The notes: generated by a model from the sequence alone, not told the origin. A stretch of DNA of 64,000 nucleotides from Pseudomonadota bacterium (GCA_021805565.1 JAJZFA010000061.1:1-64000); one strand, 5' to 3'. Counted from the first letter of the stretch, positions 7,913-19,166 are shown. A program made the numbers and translations.

Positions 7913-8383
7913 TTACTTATAATATCCGACGCCGCAGACCTGATCGGCCACCTTGGTAAAGAACGTGACTTTCTCCACCGGCGTACGCGAGGCCGGCTCC
8001 GGCCATTCGTAATTGATTGCCTTGACCTGGCCGTCCTGCGCGATGGCCAGCATTTCCTGCCCGAACGCGACACCGTTGATATCGTAGATGTCCTTGATGT
8101 TCCGGCCGATCTGAACCGGATCGATATGCGCGTCCACCGTCCCATCCAGCCGGGCACAGAAGACATACAGATCGTGATCGCGAAACCCTTGCGAACCGGC
8201 CGTGAATTCGGCAAGCGCCTTGGGCTCGTTCGCCTTCACCGCCCCGACAGCGCGCTCCAACATCGCCCGCGCTTCGGCCGCCGAACCCCTGCCGCTGGAA
8301 CCAGCGGCCCGCCCGACCAGCCCTCCGACCAGCACCAGGGCGGCAAGAATGCCAAACATCGCGAAACTAAGTGATTTTTTCAT
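7913..8383 (-). CDS. Secreted/anchored single Cache-domain protein
   Basis: 156 residues. An N-terminal hydrophobic segment (FAMFGILAALVLVGGLVG) acts as signal peptide or anchor. The rest matches single Cache domain type 2: ARAMLERAVGAVKANEPKAL, then FRDHDLYVFCARLDGTVDAH, IGRNIKDIYDINGV and a late VEKVTFFTKVADQVCGVGYYK. Such stand-alone proteins bind small ligands in the periplasm and often accompany sensory or respiratory genes. It is the last gene of the cytochrome operon, 31 bp after the Cyc2-like gene. Confidence 0.8.
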   Translation of the reverse strand: MKKSLSFAMFGILAALVLVGGLVGRAAGSSGRGSAAEARAMLERAVGAVKANEPKALAEFTAGSQGFRDHDLYVFCARLDGTVDAHIDPVQIGRNIKDIYDINGVAFGQEMLAIAQDGQVKAINYEWPEPASRTPVEKVTFFTKVADQVCGVGYYK

Positions 8384-8414
8384 TGTAGGCTCTCCTGTAT
8401 GGCGACGCCGCGGT

Positions 8415-9788
8415 TCAGAAAATCAGCCACGCGAACACATAGAGAGTGTTGTTGTCGCTCGCATTGCGGCCATTACCATCGTAGTTGGTGGTGCCACCGT
8501 TAAACTGCGTGTAAACCGTGTATTGTACGCCCAGTTTAAGATTGACCCAGGGACCATACTTGGAATCCGACTTCCCAAACGGCACGTAATCGGCCTCCAG
8601 GATAAACGCATTGCTGTCTGGCTTGCCGTTCGCGCTGCCGGTCAGCGGCGCCGGTGCATACAGCGTCGGGTCGGCCGTCCCCCAGGTCTTGATCCAGCCG
8701 ATCGTCGCGCCGTACGTCTGTTGGTAGTAATACGTGCCGCTCAAGCGGACCTGATTCAACGCACCGTTCGGCTGATTGGCCGCGCCCGTTGCATACGAAC
8801 TGGACAGAGTCCGGGCCTCGTGGTCGAAAATACCAAGTACCGAGAAGATGTTCTTACCGTCGCCGATCCACTGGTATCCGCCATCCAGCGCCATGTCGGT
8901 ATAGCTGTCATGTCCGTTAGCCCCGTTGACCGAGAATGTCGCGACCGTGGGGTTGAAATCGGAATGCATGAAAATGCCGCCGACCTCGGCCGATTGTCCG
9001 TTCCAGTTCCATTCATACGCAACCCGAGCATAGGGCGCTGGGGCGGACGTGGACCCCGGACCATACCCGTTGCCGGTGTAGCTCAGCAGGCTGGGGCCGA
9101 ACGTATTGTAAAGCCCGGCTTCTACATACAATGACCGGTCGTACCAGGCGTAAACCGTCGCACCCAGCGAATTGCCCGACAACGCGCCCGCCAGGATCGG
9201 CTGTGCGGTCGGCACCAGCGAAAGCGCTGACTGGACATAGGGATAACCCCAGGCATAGGTCGAATTATACGGATCCTGCACCGTTGGGCCGTTGTTGACA
9301 TCCAGGCCGATCCGCAACTCGCTGTTGCCTACGTTCAACGGCGTGGTCAGGCGGAGATCGGTATTGTCGAGATGCGAGGCGCTGGTGATACCGTTAAACG
9401 TCCCTTGGATCATGCCACCGGCATAGTCGTTGACCCGTCCGGCGAGGAAAATGCTGATCTGGTCCATGGCGAAATTGCCGTTGGACCCATAGTTATTGGC
9501 GGCGGGCTGGCCCTGCCCCTTCGTCGTATTCGTATAGGATCCGAGCAGCATCACCGACAACGGAATTGGCGTCGATCCGTCGCCGCCGGTCTGGGTATAG
9601 CCGCCGATCTTGAAGGCCCGCCCGAACGCGGTCAGTTGCGGCCCGAACGCGCCGATATGGCAGGTGGTGCAAGGCTGGCCCGTCTGCTGCGCAAACGCGG
9701 GGACAGCGCGTGCCCGAGCCGGCAGCAGTAATAGTGGCGTCAGCGCCGCAAGCAGACTTACGCGCCGGCATGTCATCGTGTGAAACAT
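8415..9788 (-). CDS. Cyc2-like outer-membrane cytochrome c-porin fusion
   Basis: 457 residues. A signal peptide (to about residue 27) is followed by AVPAFAQQTGQPCTTCH, a single haem-c site (CTTCH, residues 40-44), and PQLTAFGRAFKIGGYT. This resembles the Cyc2 haem motif (AxPxFARQTGxxCxxCH...PxLxxFGxxFKxxGY). The remaining roughly 390 residues alternate polar and aromatic beta strands rich in Asn, Gly and Tyr and end with Phe (YVFAWLIF), the usual signature of a trimmed outer-membrane barrel. Known Cyc2 proteins pass electrons from extracellular Fe(II) through the outer membrane. Whether this one oxidises iron is not shown; broader Cyc2-like relatives are uncharacterised. GAAGGA lies 6 bp before the ATG at 9788. 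It follows a soluble cytochrome c gene. Confidence 0.7.
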   Translation of the reverse strand: MFHTMTCRRVSLLAALTPLLLLPARARAVPAFAQQTGQPCTTCHIGAFGPQLTAFGRAFKIGGYTQTGGDGSTPIPLSVMLLGSYTNTTKGQGQPAANNYGSNGNFAMDQISIFLAGRVNDYAGGMIQGTFNGITSASHLDNTDLRLTTPLNVGNSELRIGLDVNNGPTVQDPYNSTYAWGYPYVQSALSLVPTAQPILAGALSGNSLGATVYAWYDRSLYVEAGLYNTFGPSLLSYTGNGYGPGSTSAPAPYARVAYEWNWNGQSAEVGGIFMHSDFNPTVATFSVNGANGHDSYTDMALDGGYQWIGDGKNIFSVLGIFDHEARTLSSSYATGAANQPNGALNQVRLSGTYYYQQTYGATIGWIKTWGTADPTLYAPAPLTGSANGKPDSNAFILEADYVPFGKSDSKYGPWVNLKLGVQYTVYTQFNGGTTNYDGNGRNASDNNTLYVFAWLIF

Positions 9789-9879
9789 GGTGGTTCCTTC
9801 GGAAGGTCCGGCGGGGCGATCGCCCCGCCGCCTTGTCTCCGCGGCCTTGTGTCCGCGGCTATCGATCCGAACCGGACAA

Positions 9880-10254
9880 TCAGTGCAGCGTCTCGAGGTA
9901 CGCAATCACGTTCGCGCGCTTGTCCGCATCCTTCAGACCAGCGTACGTCATCAGCGTATGCGGCACGACTGCCTGCGGGTTCGTCAGATAACGATCCAGC
10001 GTCGCGGCGTCCCACGTTTCGCCGGAGGCCTTATTGGCCGCCGAATAATGGAAACCCGGCTCTTGCCCGGCCTTGCGCCCCACGACGCCCGCCAGACTCG
10101 GCCCAATCATATTGCGGCCCGGCTCCACCGAATGGCAGATGCCGCACTGGGACTTGAAGACCGCCTGACCGGCCGTCGCATCTGCAGCCCAGGCCGCGCC
10201 GCCGCCCGCGATTACCGCGGCGAGGGTGGCCAGAAACAAACGTCTATTTTGCAT
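9880..10254 (-). CDS. Class I soluble cytochrome c
   Basis: 124 residues. A signal peptide (MQNRRLFLATLAAVIAGGGA, cleavage near AWA-AD) precedes a haem-binding CGICH at residues 37-41. The fold continues with NMIGPSLAGVVGRKAG and the distal Met in HTLMTYAGL (Met102). This is the cytochrome c2/c550-like type of Rhodospirillales, a periplasmic one-electron carrier. As first gene ahead of the Cyc2-like gene it is the natural partner for electrons crossing the outer membrane. A perfect FNR/FixK box lies about 84 bp upstream of its ATG. Confidence 0.9.
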   Translation of the reverse strand: MQNRRLFLATLAAVIAGGGAAWAADATAGQAVFKSQCGICHSVEPGRNMIGPSLAGVVGRKAGQEPGFHYSAANKASGETWDAATLDRYLTNPQAVVPHTLMTYAGLKDADKRANVIAYLETLH

Positions 10255-10331
10255 GAAGACCTCTACGGATTATTGGGCGTCCGATTGTCTGACCCAACGA
10301 ACGCATGTTGGCCGTATATCCGGAATTTAAT

Positions 10332-10345
10332 TTGATTTTAATCAA
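10332..10345 (-). promoter_or_regulatory. FNR/FixK (ANR)-type box upstream of the cytochrome operon
   Basis: TTGATTTTAATCAA matches TTGAT-N4-ATCAA perfectly. Its centre is about 84 bp upstream of the cytochrome c start at 10254, a suitable distance for a class II promoter with a short leader. It is also about 73 bp upstream of the CIRCE element on the groEL side, but that gene already has its own operator. Confidence 0.75.
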
Positions 10346-10410
10346 ACCACGAGTAGCGGATTGATTTTTCCATCTGCTTCCAACGTATTGTTCAGCCGTG
10401 AATCTTACCC

Positions 10411-10437
10411 CTGGCACTCTCAGGGGAAGAGTGCTAA
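10411..10437 (+). promoter_or_regulatory. CIRCE element (HrcA operator)
   Basis: CTGGCACTC-N9-GAGTGCTAA. The right arm equals the CIRCE consensus and the left arm differs from TTAGCACTC at two positions; the 9-nt spacer is exact. It lies 168 bp upstream of groEL. HrcA binds CIRCE and represses chaperonin genes until heat shock. Confidence 0.88.
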
Positions 10438-10565
10438 CACCCTCCAACCGGCAGAATACGTTTTGGCTGGCGCTCGTTCAGTTGTGCCTCAGCCCATTGC
10501 GGAGCCTGTTTGGCACCCTGCATTGGCTAACGGCCAAAACCCTCGTTACCGGCAATCGTCGGTGA

Positions 10566-12209
<1,644 letters not shown>

Positions 12210-12224
12210 CCGGTTGAAGTCTGT

Positions 12225-12256
12225 CGCCTGCCACGCCAGATCGGGCGTGGCAGGCG
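12225..12256 (+). terminator. Hairpin downstream of groEL
   Basis: A perfect 13-bp GC-rich stem (CGCCTGCCACGCC at 12225-12237 with 12244-12256) has a 6-nt loop, starting 16 bp after the groEL stop. There is no U tract, so it may attenuate or stabilise the mRNA rather than end it fully; a small gene follows at once. Confidence 0.65.
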
Positions 12257-12271
12257 CCACCGGAGACTGCG

Positions 12272-12457
12272 ATGACCGAACAGAACACCGCTACACCCGA
12301 AACGTTTTCGGCGCGCCTCATCCGGCGCGAAGCCGAACGGCGCGCGGCCATGGAACTGGCCACCACCACCCCGGCAGGGCTGGAAAGCGCATTGGCGCGC
12401 CTGTCCGCCGAAGTTACCGCCGACGCCGCGGCGGCAAAATCAGCCCCTGATCGATAG
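12272..12457 (+). CDS. Small hypothetical protein downstream of groEL
   Basis: 61 residues, MTEQNTATPETFSARLIRR onward. It is mostly helical, Ala- and Glu-rich, with no Cys, no signal peptide and no membrane segment. GGAG lies 7 bp before the ATG. It is 62 bp after groEL and behind a hairpin, so it may be expressed as a heat-shock tail gene. I do not recognise a family. Confidence 0.5.
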   Translation: MTEQNTATPETFSARLIRREAERRAAMELATTTPAGLESALARLSAEVTADAAAAKSAPDR

Positions 12458-12509
12458 CGGCAGTCCGATCGTTCCGACTCGTTGTGCCGAAGCCGTTGGC
12501 TGACCGACG

Positions 12510-13199
12510 TCAGCGAACCGCGTTGGGTTGCGTTGGCGCGGCATCGGGCCCGCTGCCTGATGGGGCTGCCGGCTTGGCTGGTTCGGGCGGTTGCGATCCA
12601 GCAGCGGAGGGCGTGTAGGGCTGGGTTGCGCCCTGCACGGCCGCGGGTTGCGCCGGCGCACCCGTCTGTGCAGCCTGCACCTGGCGCGTCAGGTCGCGAA
12701 TGCAGCGTGCGAATGTGGCATTGATGGCTGTCGATCCGGATAGCGGGACGCTCCACGGTGGCTCATTCCCATCCGGAAATGTCAGCGTCATCGACAAGGC
12801 GCCGGCGAATTGACGGTCGAACACCGGGGCGGCGCTTCTGTCCAGAACCCAGGACACGCTGTGGCCATGGCCGTTACCCGCCTCGATCCAGGGCGTGTTC
12901 AAGCCGAGTTGCATCACCACGCTCACCCGGGTGCCGTCGGGAATTGCCCATTCCGGTTTGGTCGCGGTTGCCACTGTGTTGGTGCCGCCGATATCGAAAA
13001 TAAGCGAAACCCGGCGGTTGTTCGCCGGGTTTGTGGTGCCGATGCCGCACATGGCACTGCCTTTTTCGTTCCGCCCGCTGAATGCGTCCCATACGCCCGC
13101 GTGATAGTATGTTTGAATTTGCGCCATGGCAGCGGCGGGCGCCAGGACAGCCGCGCAGGTAGCGAGACCGAGCGCCGTCAGGGCGGGAAGGTGTTTCAT
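12510..13199 (-). CDS. Secreted hypothetical protein with Pro/Ala-rich tail
   Basis: 229 residues from the ATG at 13199. A clear Sec signal peptide (ALGLATCAAVLAPAAAMA) precedes a beta-rich domain of about 140 residues: MCGIGTTNPANNRRVSLIFD, then WAIPDGTRVSVVMQLG, VFDRQFAGALSMTLTFPDG and ATFARCIRDL. Two Cys residues (MCGIG and FARCI) could form a disulfide. The last 60 residues are low-complexity Ala/Pro/Gln/Ser. The domain loosely recalls invasion-associated locus B-type periplasmic proteins, but I cannot assign it. It is convergent with the small gene at 12272. Confidence 0.65.
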   Translation of the reverse strand: MKHLPALTALGLATCAAVLAPAAAMAQIQTYYHAGVWDAFSGRNEKGSAMCGIGTTNPANNRRVSLIFDIGGTNTVATATKPEWAIPDGTRVSVVMQLGLNTPWIEAGNGHGHSVSWVLDRSAAPVFDRQFAGALSMTLTFPDGNEPPWSVPLSGSTAINATFARCIRDLTRQVQAAQTGAPAQPAAVQGATQPYTPSAAGSQPPEPAKPAAPSGSGPDAAPTQPNAVR

Positions 13200-13328
13200 G
13201 CATGACTCCGGTTGGATCGCTTGGAAACTAGGCCAGGGACCGCTGCAAGGAAACAATTGCGTTTACAAATCAGGGTGATTATTTGCCCTCATTCCTCCGG
13301 GGTGGCAACATCCGGTCCAAGGTGGTAG

Positions 13329-14639
<1,311 letters not shown>

Positions 14640-14814
14640 GGCGACGCTGGCAGGACGTGCGGCGGCACGCCCTTATAGTTGCCCGCATCAGCAAAAATCG
14701 AGGCGATCCGCCAACCGGATTGCGTGACCAGACCGGCGGGCGGTGGAACCGATCGCGGGTTGGCCCGTTTCTGTAGGGTGGCCGTTGTGGCCGCGCGGAA
14801 CGCAGGAGCGAACA

Positions 14815-14997
14815 ATGGACAAGGACAGGGCCGAAGGGATCGCGCATCAGGTCAAGGGCGGCGTCAAGGAAGTCGCCGGCAAAGTGACTGGCGACAAGAA
14901 AACCGAGGCCGCGGGTGCGGCCGAGAAAGCGGCCGGTAAGGTGCAAAACGCCGTCGGCGGCGCGAAGGATACCGTGAAGGACTGGACAAACCGCTAG
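14815..14997 (+). CDS. CsbD family stress protein
   Basis: 60 residues, MDKDRAEGIAHQVKGGVKEV onward, with two KGxxKEVAGKVTGD/AAGKVQNAVGGAKD-like halves, the hallmark of CsbD-like general stress proteins (in Bacillus, SigB-controlled). These are very hydrophilic, helix-forming, and their biochemical role is not established. AGGAG lies 8 bp before the ATG at 14815; the upstream in-frame ATG at 14743 gives a Trp-rich extension unlike the family. Confidence 0.85.
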   Translation: MDKDRAEGIAHQVKGGVKEVAGKVTGDKKTEAAGAAEKAAGKVQNAVGGAKDTVKDWTNR

Positions 14998-15138
14998 GGC
15001 CTTCGGGCAGCATCGGCCGTAAGCGAGACATCGCTCCGCTAAAGCCGCCAGCTCAGATTACGGCTAAGGGCATGATCGGCGCGGCGATCCAAAGCGGTAC
15101 GCGCCGGACATGCTCTTACGCGGCAGAAAAGCCGAAGG

Positions 15139-15157
15139 GGGCCGCACCAAGCGGCCC
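15139..15157 (-). terminator. Probable terminator of yajC
   Basis: A 7-bp GC stem (GGGCCGC at 15139-15145 with 15151-15157) and 5-nt loop lie 41 bp past the yajC stop; on the minus strand CTTTTC follows. Weak U tract, so moderate confidence. Confidence 0.45.
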
Positions 15158-15197
15158 TCTGCCCGGTTCAGGCCTTTGGGTGCGCGCGTCGCAGGTG

Positions 15198-15566
15198 CTA
15201 TTTCGCGTCGTTCGCGGCCACCGGTTTGACCACGCTGGCGATCGTTTCCCGCAACACGGTCACGCGCAGATTAGGAGCGATCTCGACCTCGATTTCGTTG
15301 GACGCGATCTGCTTGCCGTCCTTGTCCTGCACCATCGGCACTTTCTGCACGGTGCCCAGGACTCCGCCCCCGGTTACCACCCGGTCGCCGCGCTTCAGGG
15401 CCGACAGCATACCGCGCATTTCTTTCTGCTTTTGCTGCTGCGGGCGAATCAACAGAAAATAAAACACCGCGAATATCAGCACCAGCGGCGCGAACTGCGT
15501 CGCGCTGCCAAGTATGCCCGACACATCCTGCGCATAGGCCGGAGAAATAAGCGTAAACGAATTCAT
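15198..15566 (-). CDS. yajC: Preprotein translocase subunit YajC
   Basis: 122 residues. One N-terminal membrane segment (FAPLVLIFAVFYFLLIRPQQ) is followed by the conserved QQKQKEMRGMLSALKRGDRV and VVTGGGVLGTV, then a cytosolic beta-rich domain with VEIAPNLRVTVLRETIASVV. YajC joins SecDF at the SecYEG translocon and assists protein export. In many relatives secD and secF follow directly; here a hairpin follows instead, so yajC is separate from secDF. Confidence 0.95.
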   Translation of the reverse strand: MNSFTLISPAYAQDVSGILGSATQFAPLVLIFAVFYFLLIRPQQQKQKEMRGMLSALKRGDRVVTGGGVLGTVQKVPMVQDKDGKQIASNEIEVEIAPNLRVTVLRETIASVVKPVAANDAK

Positions 15567-15648
15567 AGCTGCGCGGGTCCTTGCGATTGGCGAGGGCGGA
15601 CCATAGTTTGCCCCCTTCTTTCGTCAAGCCGTCCTGGAATCCCGCCGT

Positions 15649-16509
15649 ATGGAACAAACGACCATCGACTTGCTGACCCGCATCGCCGATGCGCTGGAAC
15701 GGCTGGCCCCCGCTCCGCCGGCCGCGCTGGACCTGACCTTGGCGGATGCCTTCGTGTGGCATCCCCTGCCGGCGCATCTGGAGCCGGTGCGACGGGTCTC
15801 GCGCGTCGAAATCGGTTTGTTGAAGGGCGTGGAACGGCAAAAATCCATCCTGGCGGAGAACACGATGCGCTTCGCGCGCGGGTTGCCCGCCAACAACGCC
15901 ATGCTGTGGGGCGCCCGAGGCATGGGCAAATCGTCCCTGGTGAAAGCAATCCACGCCGTCGCGAACCAGGACCGCCCCGGCAGTCTGGTGCTGATCGAAA
16001 TCCATCGCGAAGACATTCGTACGCTGCCGGACCTGCTGAACCTGCTGCGCGCCGAAAGCCGCCGCTGCCTGATCCTGTGCGACGATTTGTCGTTCGAGAA
16101 AGAGGACGCCGACTACAAGGCACTGAAATCGGTCCTGGACGGCGGGATCGAGGGCCGGCCCGATAACGTGCTGTTCTACGCCACGTCGAACCGCCGGCAT
16201 CTGATGCCGCGCGACATGATCGAGAACGAACGGTCGACCGCGATCAACCCGAACGAGTCGATCGAGGAGAAAGTGTCGCTGTCCGACCGGTTCGGCCTGT
16301 GGCTGGGATTTCACAATTGCGATCAGCCGACGTTTCTGGCGATGGTGGACGGGTATGCGGCCGATCTCGGGTTGCCGGTCACGGCCGAGGTTCTGCACGC
16401 CGAAGCGATCGAGTGGTCGGTCGGCCGAGGCGCCCGGTCGGGCCGGGTGGCGTGGCAGTTTATCCAGGAACTCGCGGGACGGTTGGGCGTGGGCATGAAA
16501 GCCGCATAG
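15649..16509 (+). CDS. DUF815 family AAA-type ATPase
   Basis: 286 residues. An N-terminal helical segment leads to the P-loop GARGMGKSSLVKAI (about residues 89-102), Walker B LILCDDLSFE, and the sensor-like VLFYATSNRRHLMPRDM. DUF815 proteins are soluble ATPases widespread in Rhodospirillales, commonly beside yajC; their role is unknown. It is transcribed divergently from yajC with an 82-bp gap. Confidence 0.88.
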   Translation: MEQTTIDLLTRIADALERLAPAPPAALDLTLADAFVWHPLPAHLEPVRRVSRVEIGLLKGVERQKSILAENTMRFARGLPANNAMLWGARGMGKSSLVKAIHAVANQDRPGSLVLIEIHREDIRTLPDLLNLLRAESRRCLILCDDLSFEKEDADYKALKSVLDGGIEGRPDNVLFYATSNRRHLMPRDMIENERSTAINPNESIEEKVSLSDRFGLWLGFHNCDQPTFLAMVDGYAADLGLPVTAEVLHAEAIEWSVGRGARSGRVAWQFIQELAGRLGVGMKAA

Positions 16510-17293
16510 GCGGCGGGTCCGGGGGTCCACGGCCGGAGCGGCGAACCCCTTCATCCGCGATGTTTATGGTTCGACTCATCGCGCCCGACCCCTGACGGTT
16601 CGGAACGATGGCGAGTGGCGGGCCGTGACGATAACGGCCGACGTATTGAAATCGTTGTCGAACCGATATTTCCGGCTATGTTGGTTTTAGTTACAATTAT
16701 ACGGGTCGGCTGAGGCGAAACCTCCGCTTGCTCATCCAGATACACCTGACAACTTTTGAAAGTTCATGATGGCTGCTCAAGTGCTGGAGCACCACGAGGA
16801 AATTCGGATGGGACTTCCGTACCCCGTCGTATTGCTCGACGATTAACCACACGCGGCATCTACCGAGCCGCAATACCGGCGAACTCCGTGATTTCAATGT
16901 CAAAATTCGATTATCGCGCCGGCAGAATAAGATGTTGCCGGAGCGGGAAGGTTTGCCCGTAAAGCGGTAATCGCACCGCCGCACAGTTTCCTCGGTCAGG
17001 GTGGCATCGCGTCGCGATCGCGGAAACGGCAAACGTGCGACGTTTTCGTTAAAATACACTTTCAGTCTTGATACGCCCGGCGTTGGCCACATTTAGCATC
17101 TAACCGATCCGGGCCCCTCTGGCGAAGACGGCGACATGGTGTCGTCAAACTTCGCGATGTCGGATCGCCGCGTTCCACGCCAGTTTGCGGTGGGAAACGG
17201 TCGATCTGTAGCCCTACGATCCATCTGGCCCTTACCGATTGACTGATCCGGCATCCGGCGTGCGTCGCGGTTCTTTTGAAAAGGAGCCGTTTT
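16510..17293. other. Gene-poor, AT-richer spacer before the stress operon
   Basis: About 780 bp with no convincing full-length gene. Base composition falls to near half GC, unlike the flanking genes. It contains AACTTT-TG-AAAGTT (16751-16764), a palindrome just ahead of a 25-codon frame. Frames on the minus strand around 16697-17092 look like chance frames. I see no transposase remnant or tRNA. It probably marks one edge of acquired DNA. Confidence 0.5.
16769..16846 (+). CDS. Tiny open frame, possible remnant of a regulator gene
   Basis: 25 codons, MAAQVLEHHEEIRMGLPYPV then VLLDD and a stop. The EHHEEIRMGLPYPVVLLD string reads like the start of small helix-turn-helix or antitoxin proteins I have seen beginning with a HHEEIRxGxP segment, but the following DNA does not continue such a protein in any frame. 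A palindrome (16751-16764) lies right upstream. Remnant or leader peptide; low certainty. Confidence 0.25.
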   Translation: MAAQVLEHHEEIRMGLPYPVVLLDD

Positions 17294-17635
17294 TTGTCTT
17301 TTCAGACGCCTTGCCCAGACCAGGACCGCGAGCGTCGGCTGGCCCTGCTGATACAGCGGCTGCCAGCCCGCCTTCAGGCTATTGTCCGTTTGTTACGACG
17401 ATCTTCCTCAAAATGGCTACGTATTCCGGCTGGATTCTTTCTGGTGTTTGGCGGGATATTCAGCATCCTTCCGATCCTCGGCATCTGGATGCTGCCGCTC
17501 GGTCTTATCCTCCTTGCCGAGGATATCCCAGTCGTGCGGCTCCTTACTGACCGCGCTCTCGCTTGGATCGAGTATCGCCGGCCCAACTGGATGGGCCTTC
17601 CGAGCCGCTCGCCATCCTCACCTCCGATCCTTTGA
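17294..17635 (+). CDS. Small membrane protein of the stress operon
   Basis: 113 residues if started at the TTG at 17294, which has AAGGAG at 17281-17286 (7 bp spacing). A TTG at 17276 in the same frame has no comparable site. The centre holds a long hydrophobic hairpin (AGFFLVFGGIFSILPILGIW, then MLPLGLILLAEDIPVVR) followed by ALAWIEYRRPNW. This pattern occurs in short conserved alphaproteobacterial membrane proteins of unknown role. It ends 12 bp before the Bax-inhibitor-1 gene. Confidence 0.65.
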   Translation: MSFQTPCPDQDRERRLALLIQRLPARLQAIVRLLRRSSSKWLRIPAGFFLVFGGIFSILPILGIWMLPLGLILLAEDIPVVRLLTDRALAWIEYRRPNWMGLPSRSPSSPPIL

Positions 17636-17647
17636 CAGGAGACACCC

Positions 17648-18358
17648 GTGAATCGTGACGCTTACATCCCAACGGACCAGTCCGGCGGTACCGCCATCGA
17701 CGCCGGGCTTCGCGGATACATGCTGTCCGTCTATAACTACATGATATTAGGTCTCGGATTGACTGGACTGGTTGCTTATATCGCCTCGGCCACCGGCTTA
17801 TATCGGCAAATCGAGGGAACACCCCTGATGTGGCTGGTCATGCTGGCCCCATTGGCCGTGGTCCTGTTCCTCAGCTCTCGCATCGACCGGGTCAGTTTTG
17901 CCAAGGCGCAAACGATCTTCTGGGTCTATGCCGCGCTGATGGGATTATCGTTGACTGGTATCCTGCTTGTCTATACTGGAGATAGTATTGCTCGTGTATT
18001 CTTTATCGGTGCCGGCACTTTCGCAGCCATGAGCCTGTATGGCTACACCACCGGTCGCGACCTATCGCGTTTCCGATCATTTCTGTTCATGGGATTGATC
18101 GGGATCGTGCTGGCCAGCATCGTTAACATAGCTGTTGCATCTACTACGTTCCAATTCGTGATTTCCGCCGTCGGCGTGTCGGTGTTCACTGTCCTGACAG
18201 CGTACGACACGCAGCGCATTAAGGCCATCTACATGACGGGCGGCGCAGGTAACGACCTAGCCAAAACCGCACTGATCGGAGCACTGACATTATACCTCAA
18301 CTTTATCAATCTGTTCGTCATGCTTTTACAATTGACGGGAGATCGTCGTGGACGCTGA
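17648..18358 (+). CDS. Bax inhibitor-1/YccA (BI-1) family membrane protein
   Basis: 236 residues, seven hydrophobic segments. Family marks include GLRGYMLSVYNYMILGLGLTG at the start (here split as GLRGYMLSVYNYM and ILGLGLTG), AAMSLYGYTTGRDLSRF in the middle and TAYDTQRIKAIY near the end, with the conserved Asp pair that forms the calcium-leak/pH sensor in BsYetJ. BI-1 homologues are inner-membrane proteins linked to membrane stress and FtsH. GACAGGAG precedes the ATG. Second gene of a four-gene membrane stress operon. Confidence 0.93.
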   Translation: MNRDAYIPTDQSGGTAIDAGLRGYMLSVYNYMILGLGLTGLVAYIASATGLYRQIEGTPLMWLVMLAPLAVVLFLSSRIDRVSFAKAQTIFWVYAALMGLSLTGILLVYTGDSIARVFFIGAGTFAAMSLYGYTTGRDLSRFRSFLFMGLIGIVLASIVNIAVASTTFQFVISAVGVSVFTVLTAYDTQRIKAIYMTGGAGNDLAKTALIGALTLYLNFINLFVMLLQLTGDRRGR

Positions 18359-18392
18359 CCGACCTTCAGGCGGCAGATAAAGGTTAACCGCG

Positions 18393-19166
18393 ATGGACTG
18401 GATGCACGACCCTCATATCTGGGCGAGTTTTATCGCGTTGTTGTCGCTGGAGATCGTTCTGGGCGTCGATAACCTGGTGTTTATTGCGTTACTGGCAGGA
18501 CGTTTGCCACAAGACCAACAGAGTAAGGCTCGCACAACCGGCCTTGTCCTGGCGCTTGGAACGCGGCTTGCCCTACTGTGGTTCATCGCTTTTCTAGTTC
18601 ATCTGACCGAACCAGTGGTATCGTTAGGCAACTGGCAGTTCTCCTGGCGCGATCTAATTCTTCTGCTGGGCGGCGGCTTTTTACTGTTCAAGGGTACGCG
18701 CGAGATTCATTTTCGTGTCGAAGGCAATGAGGACAAGGAAGCGGCAACGCGCGGCAAGATACCCGGCTTTGTTGGCACGATCGTTCAGATCGTGTTGTTC
18801 GATATAGTATTTTCGCTCGACAGCGTCATCACGGCAATCGGGACAGCCGACGATGTTCCGGTCATGATAGCGGCGATCGTAGGTGCCATGATATTGATGC
18901 TCGCTGCCTCGAAGCCGCTATCGGCGTTTATCGACCGGCATGCATCTGTCAAAATGCTGGCTTTGTCGTTTCTTCTACTGATCGGCGTTATGCTGGTAGC
19001 CGACGGCTGTGGGTTCCATGTGCCGCGCGGTTACGTCTATGCGGCCATGGGCTTCTCCGTCGCCGTCGAGTGTCTAAACCTGATGGCCGCACGAAGGCGG
19101 CGAACAAAGAGGATTACCATGAACGAAAATACACACCCAACCGCGTCGAAAGGCCCGGGACAATGA
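18393..19166 (+). CDS. TerC family integral membrane protein
   Basis: 257 residues with about seven transmembrane helices. The acidic intramembrane motifs are clear: EIVLGVDNLVFIALL in helix 1-2 and FDIVFSLDSVITAIG in the middle. TerC proteins take part in tellurite/metal resistance and are now linked to manganese export and metal loading of exported proteins. The C-terminal tail (ARRRRTKRITMNENTHP) is cytosolic. Its TGA overlaps the ATG of the next gene. Confidence 0.93.
   Translation: MDWMHDPHIWASFIALLSLEIVLGVDNLVFIALLAGRLPQDQQSKARTTGLVLALGTRLALLWFIAFLVHLTEPVVSLGNWQFSWRDLILLLGGGFLLFKGTREIHFRVEGNEDKEAATRGKIPGFVGTIVQIVLFDIVFSLDSVITAIGTADDVPVMIAAIVGAMILMLAASKPLSAFIDRHASVKMLALSFLLLIGVMLVADGCGFHVPRGYVYAAMGFSVAVECLNLMAARRRRTKRITMNENTHPTASKGPGQ

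Noticed and set aside
16697-17092. 131-codon minus-strand frame
   Set aside because: Arg/Cys-rich composition, no family resemblance and no ribosome binding site; looks like a chance frame in the spacer.
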